From contig NZ_CP026604.1 in NCBI RefSeq assembly GCF_003063625.1, forward strand, positions 1,674,001-1,738,000: 64,000 nt of DNA. Direction: 5' to 3'. Shown here piece after piece: positions 16,916-24,813 of this stretch. The first letter of the stretch is position 1; each line of letters starts with the position of its first letter. Position numbers and translations under genes: made by a program. A model generated the notes under the pieces. It ran no database searches. It was not told where the DNA came from and saw nothing but the letters and a program-made list of their open reading frames with translations. This DNA is from Saccharobesus litoralis. Its GTDB lineage: Bacteria; Pseudomonadota; Gammaproteobacteria; Enterobacterales; Alteromonadaceae.

Positions 16916-19249
16916 ATGAAAAAAAATATCAAATTATTAACACTGTCGCTTTTGCTGTCGATGACAGTTGGCACAGCTTTATTACTGAGCGCTTGTCAGC
17001 AAAATGGCAATCCAACTGATGAAAATAAACACAAGGTAAAGTCTTTACCTGATGAGCTAATTTTAGGGTTTGAGCAAAGCGTTATTCCAGCTGCAATCAA
17101 GTTAAAAAATGCCAAAGGCCAACTAGTAACAGAGGCAAGTGCCGTTAGCCAAGGCCAGCAAGCGTTACGGGTAAAGTTTGACGCCAAAAACAAAGAGCAT
17201 ACATCCATAGTGATTGAGCCAAAAACACCGTTTGATTGGTCACATATGCAAGACTTTAGTTTAGCGTTTGATATTGCCAACCAAGGTGAAACCTCGGTTC
17301 ATTTAATGTTGGGTGTTACTGATATTAAAGGTCGCTCGTATACTCGCGCGGTTAATATTCCGGTTGGTCCTAGTAAAACCTATTACTCAAAAATGCATGG
17401 CCATGATGTCGGCAGCCCGAATAATAAAAAAGGCGATAAGGTAGAGTTGAATTTAAGCTCGGGCTTACGCTCCAATCCTGCTACATGGCAAAGTGACGAC
17501 ACCCAGTTTGTATGGATGTGGGGTACTAAAAACCTTGAGTTATCAGGTATTAAGCGTATTAGTTTGAGCACGTCGTACAATCTGCGAGATAAAGAAATCA
17601 CCCTAGATAACATTCGCTTAATGCCACACCCAGAAATGGATAAAAACTACTTGGTTAATATTGTCGACAAGTATGGGCAAAGCGCCAAGATGGAATACCC
17701 TGAAAAAGTCCATTCCGATGAGGAATTAGCTGCCAAAACCCAAGCAGAATTAAAGCGCTTGCAAAATGGCAAAATGCTGGCCGATCGGTCTAAATACAGC
17801 GGTTGGAAACAAGGACCAAAATTAACTGGCACGGGCTATTTTAGAACAGAGAAAGTTGACGGAAAATGGTGGTTAGTGGATCCCGAAGGCTACTTATATG
17901 TTGCCACCGGAGTCGATATTATTCGTTTGTCTAACGCGTCGACGATGACAGGTTATGATTTTACGAAACGCTCAGACAAAAGCACACGTAAAGTGGTGTC
18001 TGATACGCGCGCTAATATGTTTGAGTGGTTGCCTGAATCTTATGATCATCCGTTAGCCGACCATTTTGGTTATCGTGGTGGTGCTCACTCGGGCGCGCTT
18101 AAGCGTGGTGAAGTGTTTAGTTTTTACAGTGCCAACCTTGAACGTAAATACGGTGAAACCTCTCCACAATCCTATTTGCGCTCATGGCGTAATGTCACTA
18201 TTGATCGCATGCGTCATTGGGGCTTTACCTCGCTAGGTAACTGGACTCATCCTATGTATTACGACAATACTAAGATCCCTTATTTTGCCCACACATCGAT
18301 TAACGGTAAGTATAAAACCGTATCGAGTGGTAACGACTTTTGGGCACCCATGCCAGATGTGTTTGACCCAGAGTTTGCTCGTATTGCAGATAAAAAGTTG
18401 GCGCAAGTGGCCAATCAAGTCAAAGGTTCAGAGTGGTGTGTTGGAGTGTTTGTCGACAATGAAAAAAGTTGGGGACGCTCCAATTCGCGCAGTACCGAGT
18501 TAGGAATTGTCATCCATACCTTAAAGCGCAACGGTAAGCAGGTTCCGACCAAAGCTAAATTTACCCAAGTTATGCGCGATAAATACAAGGATATTAAATC
18601 GCTTAACCAAGCTTGGAACACCAATATTGCCTCGTGGGCCGCATTTGATAAAGGCGGCTTTAATAGCCAATTGCAAAAGCGTAATAAGGTACAAGACGCA
18701 GACTATGCGCAATTACTTGCTGTGTATGCTGATCAGTATTTTAAAATTGTTAGCACAGCAATGAAAAAACATATGCCTAACCACCTGTATTTTGGTGCGC
18801 GCTTTGCCAGTTGGGGCATGCCAATGGAGGTTGTTAACGCGTCTGCACCTTATACCGATGTCGTGAGTTTTAATAACTATAAACCTGGGATCACCCAACC
18901 TACATGGGCGTTTTTAGAAGAGCTAGACAAACCGACTATGATTGGCGAATTCCATTTCGGCACCTCGTCGTCTGGCTTTTTTCATCCGGGCTTGATCCAC
19001 GCAGCCGATCAAAAAGATCGCGCTATGATGTACAAAGACTATATGCGATCAGTCTTTAACAACAATTATTTTGTGGGGGCGCATTGGTTTCAATATCACG
19101 ACTCGCCAATTACTGGCCGAGCTTACGATGGTGAAAACTACAATGTTGGTTTTGTCACTGTAGCGGATGAACCCTACGAAGAAATGGTGAAAGCTGCAAA
19201 AGAGTTACACGGAGAAATGTACTCGCAGCGCTTTAATCGCGCTAAGTAA
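16916..19249 (+). CDS. GH50 beta-agarase (lipoprotein)
   Basis: A 777-residue enzyme with a lipobox (LLLSAC), so it is probably surface- or periplasm-anchored. After an N-terminal CBM-like beta-sandwich (about residues 45-240), the (beta/alpha)8 domain carries the two GH50 catalytic glutamates: acid/base E516 in FVDNEKSWG and nucleophile E678 in MIGEFHFGT. Other GH50 traits are GKWWLVDPEGYLYVATG and HWFQYHDSPITGR. GH50 enzymes cleave beta-1,4 bonds of agarose or neoagaro-oligosaccharides, often releasing neoagarobiose. It fits the usual GH50 length. It lies downstream of sulfatase 2, consistent with trimming of desulfated agar chains. Confidence 0.93.
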   Translation: MKKNIKLLTLSLLLSMTVGTALLLSACQQNGNPTDENKHKVKSLPDELILGFEQSVIPAAIKLKNAKGQLVTEASAVSQGQQALRVKFDAKNKEHTSIVIEPKTPFDWSHMQDFSLAFDIANQGETSVHLMLGVTDIKGRSYTRAVNIPVGPSKTYYSKMHGHDVGSPNNKKGDKVELNLSSGLRSNPATWQSDDTQFVWMWGTKNLELSGIKRISLSTSYNLRDKEITLDNIRLMPHPEMDKNYLVNIVDKYGQSAKMEYPEKVHSDEELAAKTQAELKRLQNGKMLADRSKYSGWKQGPKLTGTGYFRTEKVDGKWWLVDPEGYLYVATGVDIIRLSNASTMTGYDFTKRSDKSTRKVVSDTRANMFEWLPESYDHPLADHFGYRGGAHSGALKRGEVFSFYSANLERKYGETSPQSYLRSWRNVTIDRMRHWGFTSLGNWTHPMYYDNTKIPYFAHTSINGKYKTVSSGNDFWAPMPDVFDPEFARIADKKLAQVANQVKGSEWCVGVFVDNEKSWGRSNSRSTELGIVIHTLKRNGKQVPTKAKFTQVMRDKYKDIKSLNQAWNTNIASWAAFDKGGFNSQLQKRNKVQDADYAQLLAVYADQYFKIVSTAMKKHMPNHLYFGARFASWGMPMEVVNASAPYTDVVSFNNYKPGITQPTWAFLEELDKPTMIGEFHFGTSSSGFFHPGLIHAADQKDRAMMYKDYMRSVFNNNYFVGAHWFQYHDSPITGRAYDGENYNVGFVTVADEPYEEMVKAAKELHGEMYSQRFNRAK

Positions 19250-19279
19250 ACATATGTTGTTAATAAGTTAGCAGACAGC

Positions 19280-19311
19280 TAGCCGGTTAAAGCTTTGTTT
19301 TTAACCGGCTA
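19280..19311 (+). terminator. hairpin between GH50 and the SDR gene
   Basis: A 12-bp perfect stem TAGCCGGTTAAA / TTTAACCGGCTA with an 8-nt loop. There is no T-run after it, so it may be a mRNA-stabilising stem rather than a full terminator. Confidence 0.45.
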
Positions 19312-19338
19312 ATTGACTAAAAAGAGCAAATAATAACG

Positions 19339-20034
19339 ATGAAAACAGTATTAATTACCGGCGCAGATCGCGGTATGGGGTTAGGGTTTGTTAAACATTA
19401 CCTTAGCCAAGGCAAGCAAGTTATTGCCACTACCCGTCGAACTCAATCAAGCCAACACTTAGCTAAGCTAAAGGCGGAATACGCAGCACAATTGTTAGTT
19501 AAATCATTGGATTTAGGCCAACCAGAGTCAATTAAAAGCTTAGCTGATGAACTACAACAAGCTAATTATCAACTGGACTTGGTAATTAATAACGCCGGTA
19601 TTTCATACGGCGAGCCTTTTGGCGAGTGGACAGCACCAGCGTTTAATCAGCATTTACAAATTAATACGCTAGGCCCCATGCTATTGAACCAAGCACTTGT
19701 ACCTTGCTTGGCTGCGGGTTGTAAGTTAATTCAAATTTCATCAGGCATGGGCTCGATTGAATGGAATATAGGTGCAGATAATCCGTTAGATGCTTACGCA
19801 GCCAGTAAATGTGCGCTTAATATTTTGTCGCGCCGTTTAGCTGAAAAACTCAAATCACAAAATATTATTGTGCTAATGCTTAACCCTGGCTGGGTGCAAA
19901 CTGATATGGGCGGTGCTGAAGCTCCTACGAGTATAGAGCAGGCAATCAAGGATATGACATCGACCATTGACAAGGTTAGTTTGGCAGACTCAGGCCAGTT
20001 TTTAGAAGCCGATGGTGCGTCCATTCCGTGGTAG
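19339..20034 (+). CDS. short-chain dehydrogenase/reductase
   Basis: A 231-residue SDR oxidoreductase. It shows the nucleotide-binding motif TGADRGMG at the N-terminus, NNAG in the middle, the catalytic serine in ISSGMGS and the Y-A-A-S-K pair. The closest known type would be the small C-factor-like SDRs, but the substrate cannot be read. It is 89 bp after the GH50 gene, separated by a hairpin, so read-through from the agarase is possible. A 47-bp stretch of this gene (19816-19862) is present again, without any change, at 20514-20560. Confidence 0.85.
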   Translation: MKTVLITGADRGMGLGFVKHYLSQGKQVIATTRRTQSSQHLAKLKAEYAAQLLVKSLDLGQPESIKSLADELQQANYQLDLVINNAGISYGEPFGEWTAPAFNQHLQINTLGPMLLNQALVPCLAAGCKLIQISSGMGSIEWNIGADNPLDAYAASKCALNILSRRLAEKLKSQNIIVLMLNPGWVQTDMGGAEAPTSIEQAIKDMTSTIDKVSLADSGQFLEADGASIPW

Positions 20035-20160
20035 GTGACTAGCGTTTTGACGTATCTCTTTTTCAAGTAGAGTGGTTAACACTTTCAAAAACTAGACGCA
20101 TAGTTGGAACTATACGAGCAAGATGCATTCAGCGTAGGGTGGCCGGAGTCGGACGACTGC

Positions 20161-20275
20161 CGCGTTTATTCGCGGCACTTTTACTTGTGCTGGTTTATGC
20201 AAAAGCCACAATCAACCCTAAATTTGAGAGATTTTTCAAAACTAATCTCAAACGAAAATGAAGCAAACTGGCTGA
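20161..20275 (+). repeat. degenerate copy of the 3' flank of the RAYT transposase
   Basis: About 115 bp here align, with many substitutions, to 23114-23228 just downstream of the transposase gene (shared phrases include CGCGTTTATTC and GGCACTTTTACTTGT). It suggests an older, mostly deleted copy of the element. Confidence 0.55.
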
Positions 20276-20390
20276 AGGTATTTTTAGGTGAGGTATTTTT
20301 AGGTGGGTGTCTTGTTATTTTTAGTACCCAATATGCATTGTTCGAGGGTGAACACCAGCCGCGTAAAGCGTTTACCTCATTTATTTGAGT

Positions 20391-20508
20391 AAATCTCCTG
20401 TAGGTGCAGATTTATCTGCATAACACTGAAGTATCCGAGAACACGGATTAAACCACCGCCAACCTTGATTTAAATTTGGTGCTGTTTTTAAAATGGGTGT
20501 CTAGTTAA
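20391..20508 (+). repeat. direct repeat copy 1, ending in a REP-like core
   Basis: About 118 bp repeated at 20709-20830 with few differences and a 4-bp insertion in the second copy. Both begin AAATCTCCTGTAGGTGCAG and end in AAAATGGGTGTCTAGTTAA, the short repeat core found around the transposase. Confidence 0.8.
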
Positions 20509-20513
20509 ATTCT

Positions 20514-20560
20514 CTTAATATTTTGTCGCGCCGTTTAGCTGAAAAACTCAAATCACAAAA
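20514..20560 (+). repeat. 47-bp exact copy of part of the SDR gene
   Basis: Identical over 47 bp to 19816-19862 inside the SDR gene, starting CTTAATATTTTGTCGCGCC. It is bounded by REP-like cores on both sides, so it was probably carried here by a copy event linked to these repeats. Confidence 0.85.
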
Positions 20561-20563
20561 CAC

Positions 20564-20605
20564 CATTTTTAAACAGACACCCACCATTTTTAAACAGACA
20601 CCCAT
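20564..20605 (-). repeat. two tandem REP-like units in inverted orientation
   Basis: CATTTTTAAACAGACACCC occurs twice in tandem (cores at 20575-20582 and 20596-20603). Other cores lie at 20496, 20644, 20817, 21868 (inverted), 23280, 23330, 25570 and 6967. The copies just outside the transposase gene at 21868 and 23280 are in opposite orientation. Confidence 0.7.
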
Positions 20606-20708
20606 TATTTATTATTACTTGCTGATATTGGTAATTTTTAAGAGGGTGTCTTGGTATTTCTTCTATTTCGTTACGGATTAGCCCTGATTTGGCGGTGATT
20701 TCCAGAAC

Positions 20709-20830
20709 AAATCTCCTGTAGGTGCAGGTTTATCTGCATAACACTGAAGTATCCGAGAACACGGATTAAACCACCGCCAACCTTGGTTTAAATTTGGTGT
20801 TGCCTGTTTTTAAAATGGGTGTCTAGTTAA
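20709..20830 (+). repeat. direct repeat copy 2, ending in a REP-like core
   Basis: Second copy of the repeat at 20391-20508. It runs straight into the truncated attC site, which shows that the repeat insertion or expansion cut the cassette end. Confidence 0.8.
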
Positions 20831-20837
20831 TTTCTCG

Positions 20838-20902
20838 ATACTCACGAGGAACGAGTGAAGCCAAGCTTTTTTGTGTTCTATGGCTTAATGGCTTTGTTAG
20901 TT
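20838..20902 (-). other. truncated attC site
   Basis: The segment GAGGAACGAGTGAAGCCAAG with the following CTTTTTTGTG and ending GCTTTGTTAG matches the right half of the complete attC site at 23664-23764. GTTAGTT at 20896-20902 is the R'' box and directly touches the stop codon of the next gene, as at the complete sites. The other half is missing and replaced by the REP-containing repeat. Confidence 0.7.
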
Positions 20903-21631
20903 TTACTTAATTTTCATAATCCAAACAACCGTCATTGCCGCTACTTGAAATCTTGCTTTCACTCGATAATTCGAGCTGTAAAATCCGTTTGGTTGGCCTA
21001 CAAAATCTTCAGCATCATAAATTGAGAAATATGCAGCTCCATAGTACGAGCCGCGGTTTGAGAACCCGTATTTATAACCATTATCTGTAATCTGGGTTGA
21101 TTCGTTAACCACACCACTTGTTGCTCCCCCTCGCAAATACAGGCCTTTCCCCGCTTCATATTTATCGCTATTTAGGTCTGGGGAATTTTGTCCATAAAGA
21201 GGTGATTCTGGATCTAAAATGATTTGTCCATTACATATAACCCACTCATCTCCTAACTCGGCAGGTACGCCTGTTAAGTCTTTGTGCCACGCTAAGATGG
21301 TTCCAACAGGGGCAGAAGGTAGCAAAGAAATGTCGTTTTGAACTTCACCTATATCTAATTGAAGGTTTTCTATTTCAGTAGAAAGCAAGCCTTTCTCATT
21401 TTGTAAATTTATTATCGACAGCTCTTGGTCGTCGATGGTTGTTGCTTGCTTGTTTAATGTTGATGTCAGTTGGCTGTTCTCATTCATAAGAGTTATTACT
21501 TGAGTAGATAGAGCATCCAATTGAGATTGCAATTGAGCTATGTCCTCCATGGTAGCTGTTTCTGCTGCAACCCCAAATACTGATTGGAACGTAATTGTTA
21601 TTGCTAAAACTGGTTTTGTTAGAAATTTCAT
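20903..21631 (-). CDS. secreted coiled-coil protein with tail-collar-like domain (cassette gene)
   Basis: A 242-residue protein. A signal peptide (PVLAITITFQSVFGVAAE) is followed by a coiled coil at about residues 28-105 with heptad pattern and no proline, then a domain starting PVGTILAWHKDLTGVPAELG with W-V-I-C-N-G-Q and PDLNSDKYEAGKG. This resembles the collar domain of phage tail fibres, here on an exported protein. The stop codon touches the R'' box of a truncated attC site, so it was an integron cassette gene. Function unknown; a surface adhesin or a trimeric structural protein is possible. Confidence 0.65.
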   Translation of the reverse strand: MKFLTKPVLAITITFQSVFGVAAETATMEDIAQLQSQLDALSTQVITLMNENSQLTSTLNKQATTIDDQELSIINLQNEKGLLSTEIENLQLDIGEVQNDISLLPSAPVGTILAWHKDLTGVPAELGDEWVICNGQIILDPESPLYGQNSPDLNSDKYEAGKGLYLRGGATSGVVNESTQITDNGYKYGFSNRGSYYGAAYFSIYDAEDFVGQPNGFYSSNYRVKARFQVAAMTVVWIMKIK

Positions 21632-21970
21632 AGTGTATATATTCCTGTAATATATTAGCTTCGTGGATTGCCTTTTAAACTAACAACTTATTGATCGAAA
21701 TTCACAGTTTCTAGTCTCATTCCGAACCATAAATCCAATCAATAAAAAACATTAATTTCATTAACTTAGCCACTTGAAAATTTAAGTCAACCACTAAATT
21801 TAATTGTAGAAACCGAGACTTGGATTAATTGAGAATCAAATGGCCTATTATGTAAACAATTTTAAACAGACACCCATTATTTAATAAAGTCCCCTTATTG
21901 ACAAACCCTAAAAATGAATTAAATTAAACTGTATATAAACTCAGTGTTCAAATTGATTAGCAGGTGGACA
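21632..21970. other. gene-free stretch upstream of the RAYT gene
   Basis: It holds an inverted REP-like core at 21868-21875 (AAACAGACACCC) and an AT-rich region that could supply promoters for both neighbours. No second attC site is visible near the start of the collar-domain gene. Confidence 0.4.
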
Positions 21971-23065
21971 ATGGCAACCGCACGACGATCGCAAATTTGT
22001 TTAGAGGAAACCCAATATTATCACTGCATATCACGCTGTGTGCGCCGCGCGTTTTTGTGTGGTAACGACAAATTCACCACCAAAAACTTTGACCATCGTA
22101 AAGGTTGGATAGTCAAGCGCATCAAACAACTTGCCAGTATCTTTGCCATTGATATTGCGGCTTATGCCGTTATGAGTAACCACTATCATCTCGTGCTGCA
22201 TGTTAACCGAGAAAAAGCTTTAGCATGGGATGACCAAACCGTATTAAAACAATGGGGATTACTATGTAAACCCAAACCCATTGTAGAGCGCTGGCTATCA
22301 GGTAATATCATCAGCCAGTCTGATAACCTCATTATTCAACAATGCGTGAGTGAATATCGCCAACGATTAATGGATATTAGTTGGTTTATGCGCTTTTTAA
22401 ATGAACATGTTGCAAGGTTAGCCAATGATGAAGACAACTGCACAGGCCGATTTTGGGAAGGACGGTTTAAATCACAAGCCTTGTTAGATGAAACAGCATT
22501 ACTGGCGTGTATGGCTTACGTGGACTTAAACCCCATTCGCGCTAATATCACGAATTCGTTGGAAACCTCTGATTACACCTCCATTCAAGAGCGTATGGGC
22601 TTACAACCTGAACCACAAACCAACCCAATTCTAGCAGGCGATAATGACCTAAACAACAATCAGCAAAACGACAAAGTCCAAACTTTACTAGAGGATAGGC
22701 TAGCATCAGTCCCATTAGCCCCCTTGCAGCGCTTTGCGGGTAACAGTCATATCGATAACGACAAACAAGCCATTCAACATGAACTGATTAATTACTTAGC
22801 ATTGGTTGATTGGACGAGTCGACAAATTCACCCAAACAAACGCGGCAAAGTCGCAGCAGAGCATCCCACTATATTAACCACACTCAATATCACAGAAGAT
22901 AATTGGCTCGCCTTTTCCAACCAAATAGAACAAGACTTTAGCCAAGCCATTGGTGCAGAAACCCGCTTACACAGTTTTGGACGCGCATTACATAAAAAAC
23001 GCCATCGAGGTGTGGGTAAAGCCAAGCGCTATTACGCCATTCCAGCAGCATTGACATCAGCTTGA
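21971..23065 (+). CDS. REP-associated tyrosine transposase (RAYT, Y1/HUH type)
   Basis: A 364-residue single-strand transposase-like protein. The HUH motif is H-Y-H in AVMSNHYHLVLH; the element-typical phrase FWEGRFKSQALLDE and the MAYVDLNPIRA block are present. I place the start at the ATG at 21971, six bases after AGGTGG, rather than the upstream in-frame ATG at 21944. Short repeats with a GGGTGTCT core lie on both sides in opposite orientation. Such enzymes act on the short palindromic repeats in their own genome. The gene sits inside an integron cassette array and has probably split it. The frame looks intact. Confidence 0.88.
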   Translation: MATARRSQICLEETQYYHCISRCVRRAFLCGNDKFTTKNFDHRKGWIVKRIKQLASIFAIDIAAYAVMSNHYHLVLHVNREKALAWDDQTVLKQWGLLCKPKPIVERWLSGNIISQSDNLIIQQCVSEYRQRLMDISWFMRFLNEHVARLANDEDNCTGRFWEGRFKSQALLDETALLACMAYVDLNPIRANITNSLETSDYTSIQERMGLQPEPQTNPILAGDNDLNNNQQNDKVQTLLEDRLASVPLAPLQRFAGNSHIDNDKQAIQHELINYLALVDWTSRQIHPNKRGKVAAEHPTILTTLNITEDNWLAFSNQIEQDFSQAIGAETRLHSFGRALHKKRHRGVGKAKRYYAIPAALTSA

Positions 23066-23113
23066 ATACCGCCGAATAACAAAGAACGTAATATTAATCC
23101 CACCATCCCATCA

Positions 23114-23228
23114 CGCGTTTATTCACGGCACTTTTACTTGTACAAGTTTAAGCAATTTCCACAACTAACCCTAAACTAGGGCGATTTTTCAAACCATTAT
23201 CAAACAAAAATGTAGCAAACAGGCTTAA
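23114..23228 (+). repeat. 3' flank repeat of the RAYT element
   Basis: Matches the degenerate copy at 20161-20275. It is followed by two REP-like cores at 23280-23287 and 23330-23337, each preceded by TTTTTAA(A)GATG. Confidence 0.5.
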
Positions 23229-23339
23229 TGGCGATATGTGTTTGCTATTCAACCCAAGTCGTTGGTTTATTTTTAAGATGGGTGTCTAGTTAATTGTAGT
23301 TAATTGATATTTTGTTTATTTTTAAAGATGGGTGTCTAG

Positions 23340-23654
23340 TTAATTGTTAATATTACCAACACTATATAGAACGTTTACTTGCTCTTGTTCTTTATAACAA
23401 GCAGGGCTACAACCAAAACTCGATTGAAAAGTATGCTGTTTTTTAGTTTCATCCGTGAAACTTACTACAGGATAGAACGAGTCATCTCTTCGAATTAACT
23501 CAATTACAGTGCCGTTTGCTGATAAAGCGTTGTCGATAAAATCTGACGTACTCTTTGTGATATACAAGCCGCTAAAAAACATCAAGGTACCAAGAATAAA
23601 ATACAAGTATCCCACTTTAGTACTATTGTTCATCCAGTTGACGAAACTGATCAT
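23340..23654 (-). CDS. small membrane protein, DUF3592-like (cassette gene)
   Basis: A 104-residue protein with one N-terminal membrane segment (VGYLYFILGTLMFFSGLYI) and an extracytoplasmic beta-rich part (ANGTVIELIRRDDSFYPVV, then SFTDETKKQHTF), the pattern of DUF3592 proteins. It starts ten bases before an attC R' box, so it is an integron cassette gene. The attC site expected at its 3' end is absent; REP-like repeats occupy that place. Function unknown. Confidence 0.65.
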   Translation of the reverse strand: MISFVNWMNNSTKVGYLYFILGTLMFFSGLYITKSTSDFIDNALSANGTVIELIRRDDSFYPVVSFTDETKKQHTFQSSFGCSPACYKEQEQVNVLYSVGNINN

Positions 23655-23663
23655 GCTTAAGTT

Positions 23664-23764
23664 ACCTAACGCCGCAATATGGGGCGCGAAAAAGCTTGGC
23701 TATAATTAGGAACGAAGTGACGCAGCCAAGCTTTTTGCGTCCCTTCATAATTGCTTTGTTATAT
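23664..23764 (-). other. attC recombination site A (101 bp)
   Basis: Read leftward it begins with R'' ATATAAC, has a 13-bp perfect inverted pair AAAAAGCTTGGCT / AGCCAAGCTTTTT with a 22-nt centre, and ends with GC followed by R' GTTAGGT, a perfect match to GTTRRRY. The orientation agrees with the leftward cassette genes. Confidence 0.88.
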
Positions 23765-24128
23765 TGCCATTAACCATTTTGTAATAGCTAAAAATGTAAA
23801 TACCAAGACCAACAATATATGCTACTGACGACATTATTTGAACAGAGTTACCTGTTAATCTATGGATAAAACTAGAATCCAAAATAGTTGAGCTTAGCAG
23901 TAGCATAAAAAACGGAAACATCATTAAAGCAATTAACCATTTATATTTTGGCTTTGTAATGGGGTAAGTTGAAAGAAACAACCCCAACTGAGACAAAACA
24001 CCCCAAATTATAAAGGTCACTAATTTAATAAAACTTTCCTCACCAACACCATCTGAAAATGAAACCAATAAATAGGTTGACGCTATTGCGAAAAAACAAG
24101 CTACTATTCGAATAATGATTTTATTCAT
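23745..24128 (-). CDS. small polytopic membrane protein (cassette gene)
   Basis: A 127-residue protein with four probable membrane helices (IIRIVACFFAIASTYLLV, LVTFIIWGVLSQLGLFL, WLIALMMFPFFMLLLSS and VAYIVGLGIYIFSYY). I start it at the ATG at 24126-24128, because the longer frame to 24164 would run into the attC site at 24150-24250. The stop codon lies inside the next attC site, as is common for cassette genes. No family recognised. Confidence 0.65.
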   Translation of the reverse strand: MNKIIIRIVACFFAIASTYLLVSFSDGVGEESFIKLVTFIIWGVLSQLGLFLSTYPITKPKYKWLIALMMFPFFMLLLSSTILDSSFIHRLTGNSVQIMSSVAYIVGLGIYIFSYYKMVNGNITKQL

Positions 24129-24149
24129 TTTTACCAGAGCCAAAAGGCA

Positions 24150-24250
24150 ATATAACGCCCGCATAACGGGCTAATAAAGTTTGGCTATAATTAGTGAGGC
24201 ACGAACTAAGCCAAACTTTATTAGTCCATGCGTTGATGCGTTTGTTATGT
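24150..24250 (-). other. attC recombination site B (101 bp)
   Basis: It has boxes ACATAAC (R'' side) and GTTATAT (R' side) when read leftward and a 16-bp perfect inverted pair CTAATAAAGTTTGGCT / AGCCAAACTTTATTAG. The stop codon of the next gene starts at the very next base (24251). Confidence 0.88.
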
Positions 24251-24685
24251 TTACGATTCGCCATATATCTCATGACGCAGCAAAGGTCTCACAATAGCAA
24301 GAACCACAACCATTGCGAATATTAAGCAACCAAATAATTTGTAAAAATGTATAAACCAAGTTTGCTCATAAAACTTAATTGGTGAATTAATAAGGCTTTC
24401 GATGTTGCCACTTATAGGTTGAGTTGTTTCATCAATATGCAATTTGTTTAATGCGCCCAAAGCGGTTTGATACTCTGAGGCGGGTACGAAGAGTATGCTT
24501 TCCGACGTATTAATTTTATAACTGATATCGTTGGCCTCAAGAGAGTTTACAATTTTTACTGCATTGCTCTTGGTAAGATCTGATACTAATGGTTTATAAA
24601 CTGTGCTATCGCTAAACCACGCGGCTATAAAAAGAAATGCAATTAAGCCATATGAAAGATAAATGTATTTAGACTTGTTCTTCAT
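24251..24685 (-). CDS. membrane protein with FliF/YscJ-like domain (cassette gene)
   Basis: A 144-residue protein: one membrane segment near residues 8-23, a soluble part of about 80 residues, and a second membrane helix at about 113-133 (FGCLIFAMVVVLAIVRPLL). The soluble part (YKPLVSDLTKSNAVKIVNSL, then EANDISYKI and ILFVPASEYQTALGAL) matches the ring-building domain of FliF/YscJ proteins. FliF itself is about 550 residues, so this is a stand-alone single domain. Bounded by attC sites B and C. Function unknown. Confidence 0.7.
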   Translation of the reverse strand: MKNKSKYIYLSYGLIAFLFIAAWFSDSTVYKPLVSDLTKSNAVKIVNSLEANDISYKINTSESILFVPASEYQTALGALNKLHIDETTQPISGNIESLINSPIKFYEQTWFIHFYKLFGCLIFAMVVVLAIVRPLLRHEIYGES

Positions 24686-24708
24686 TCCCTAACCATACTC
24701 TCCAGTAA

Positions 24709-24809
24709 ACATAACGCCGCAATAAGTGGCGCACAAAAGCTTGGCTATAATGTGCGAGGTACGAGCGCAGCCAAGCTTTTTGCGTCCACCCTTAATTGCA
24801 TTGTTATAC
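24709..24809 (-). other. attC recombination site C (101 bp)
   Basis: Boxes GTATAAC (R'' side) and GTTATGT (R' side) read leftward, with a 12-bp perfect inverted pair AAAAGCTTGGCT / AGCCAAGCTTTT. It has exactly the same length as sites A and B and a similar arm sequence. Confidence 0.88.
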
Positions 24810-24813
24810 GTAT

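Noticed and set aside
20104-20388. Rightward open frame of 94 codons
   Set aside because: It overlaps the degenerate copy of the transposase 3' flank (20161-20275), has no ribosome site and no protein-like pattern.
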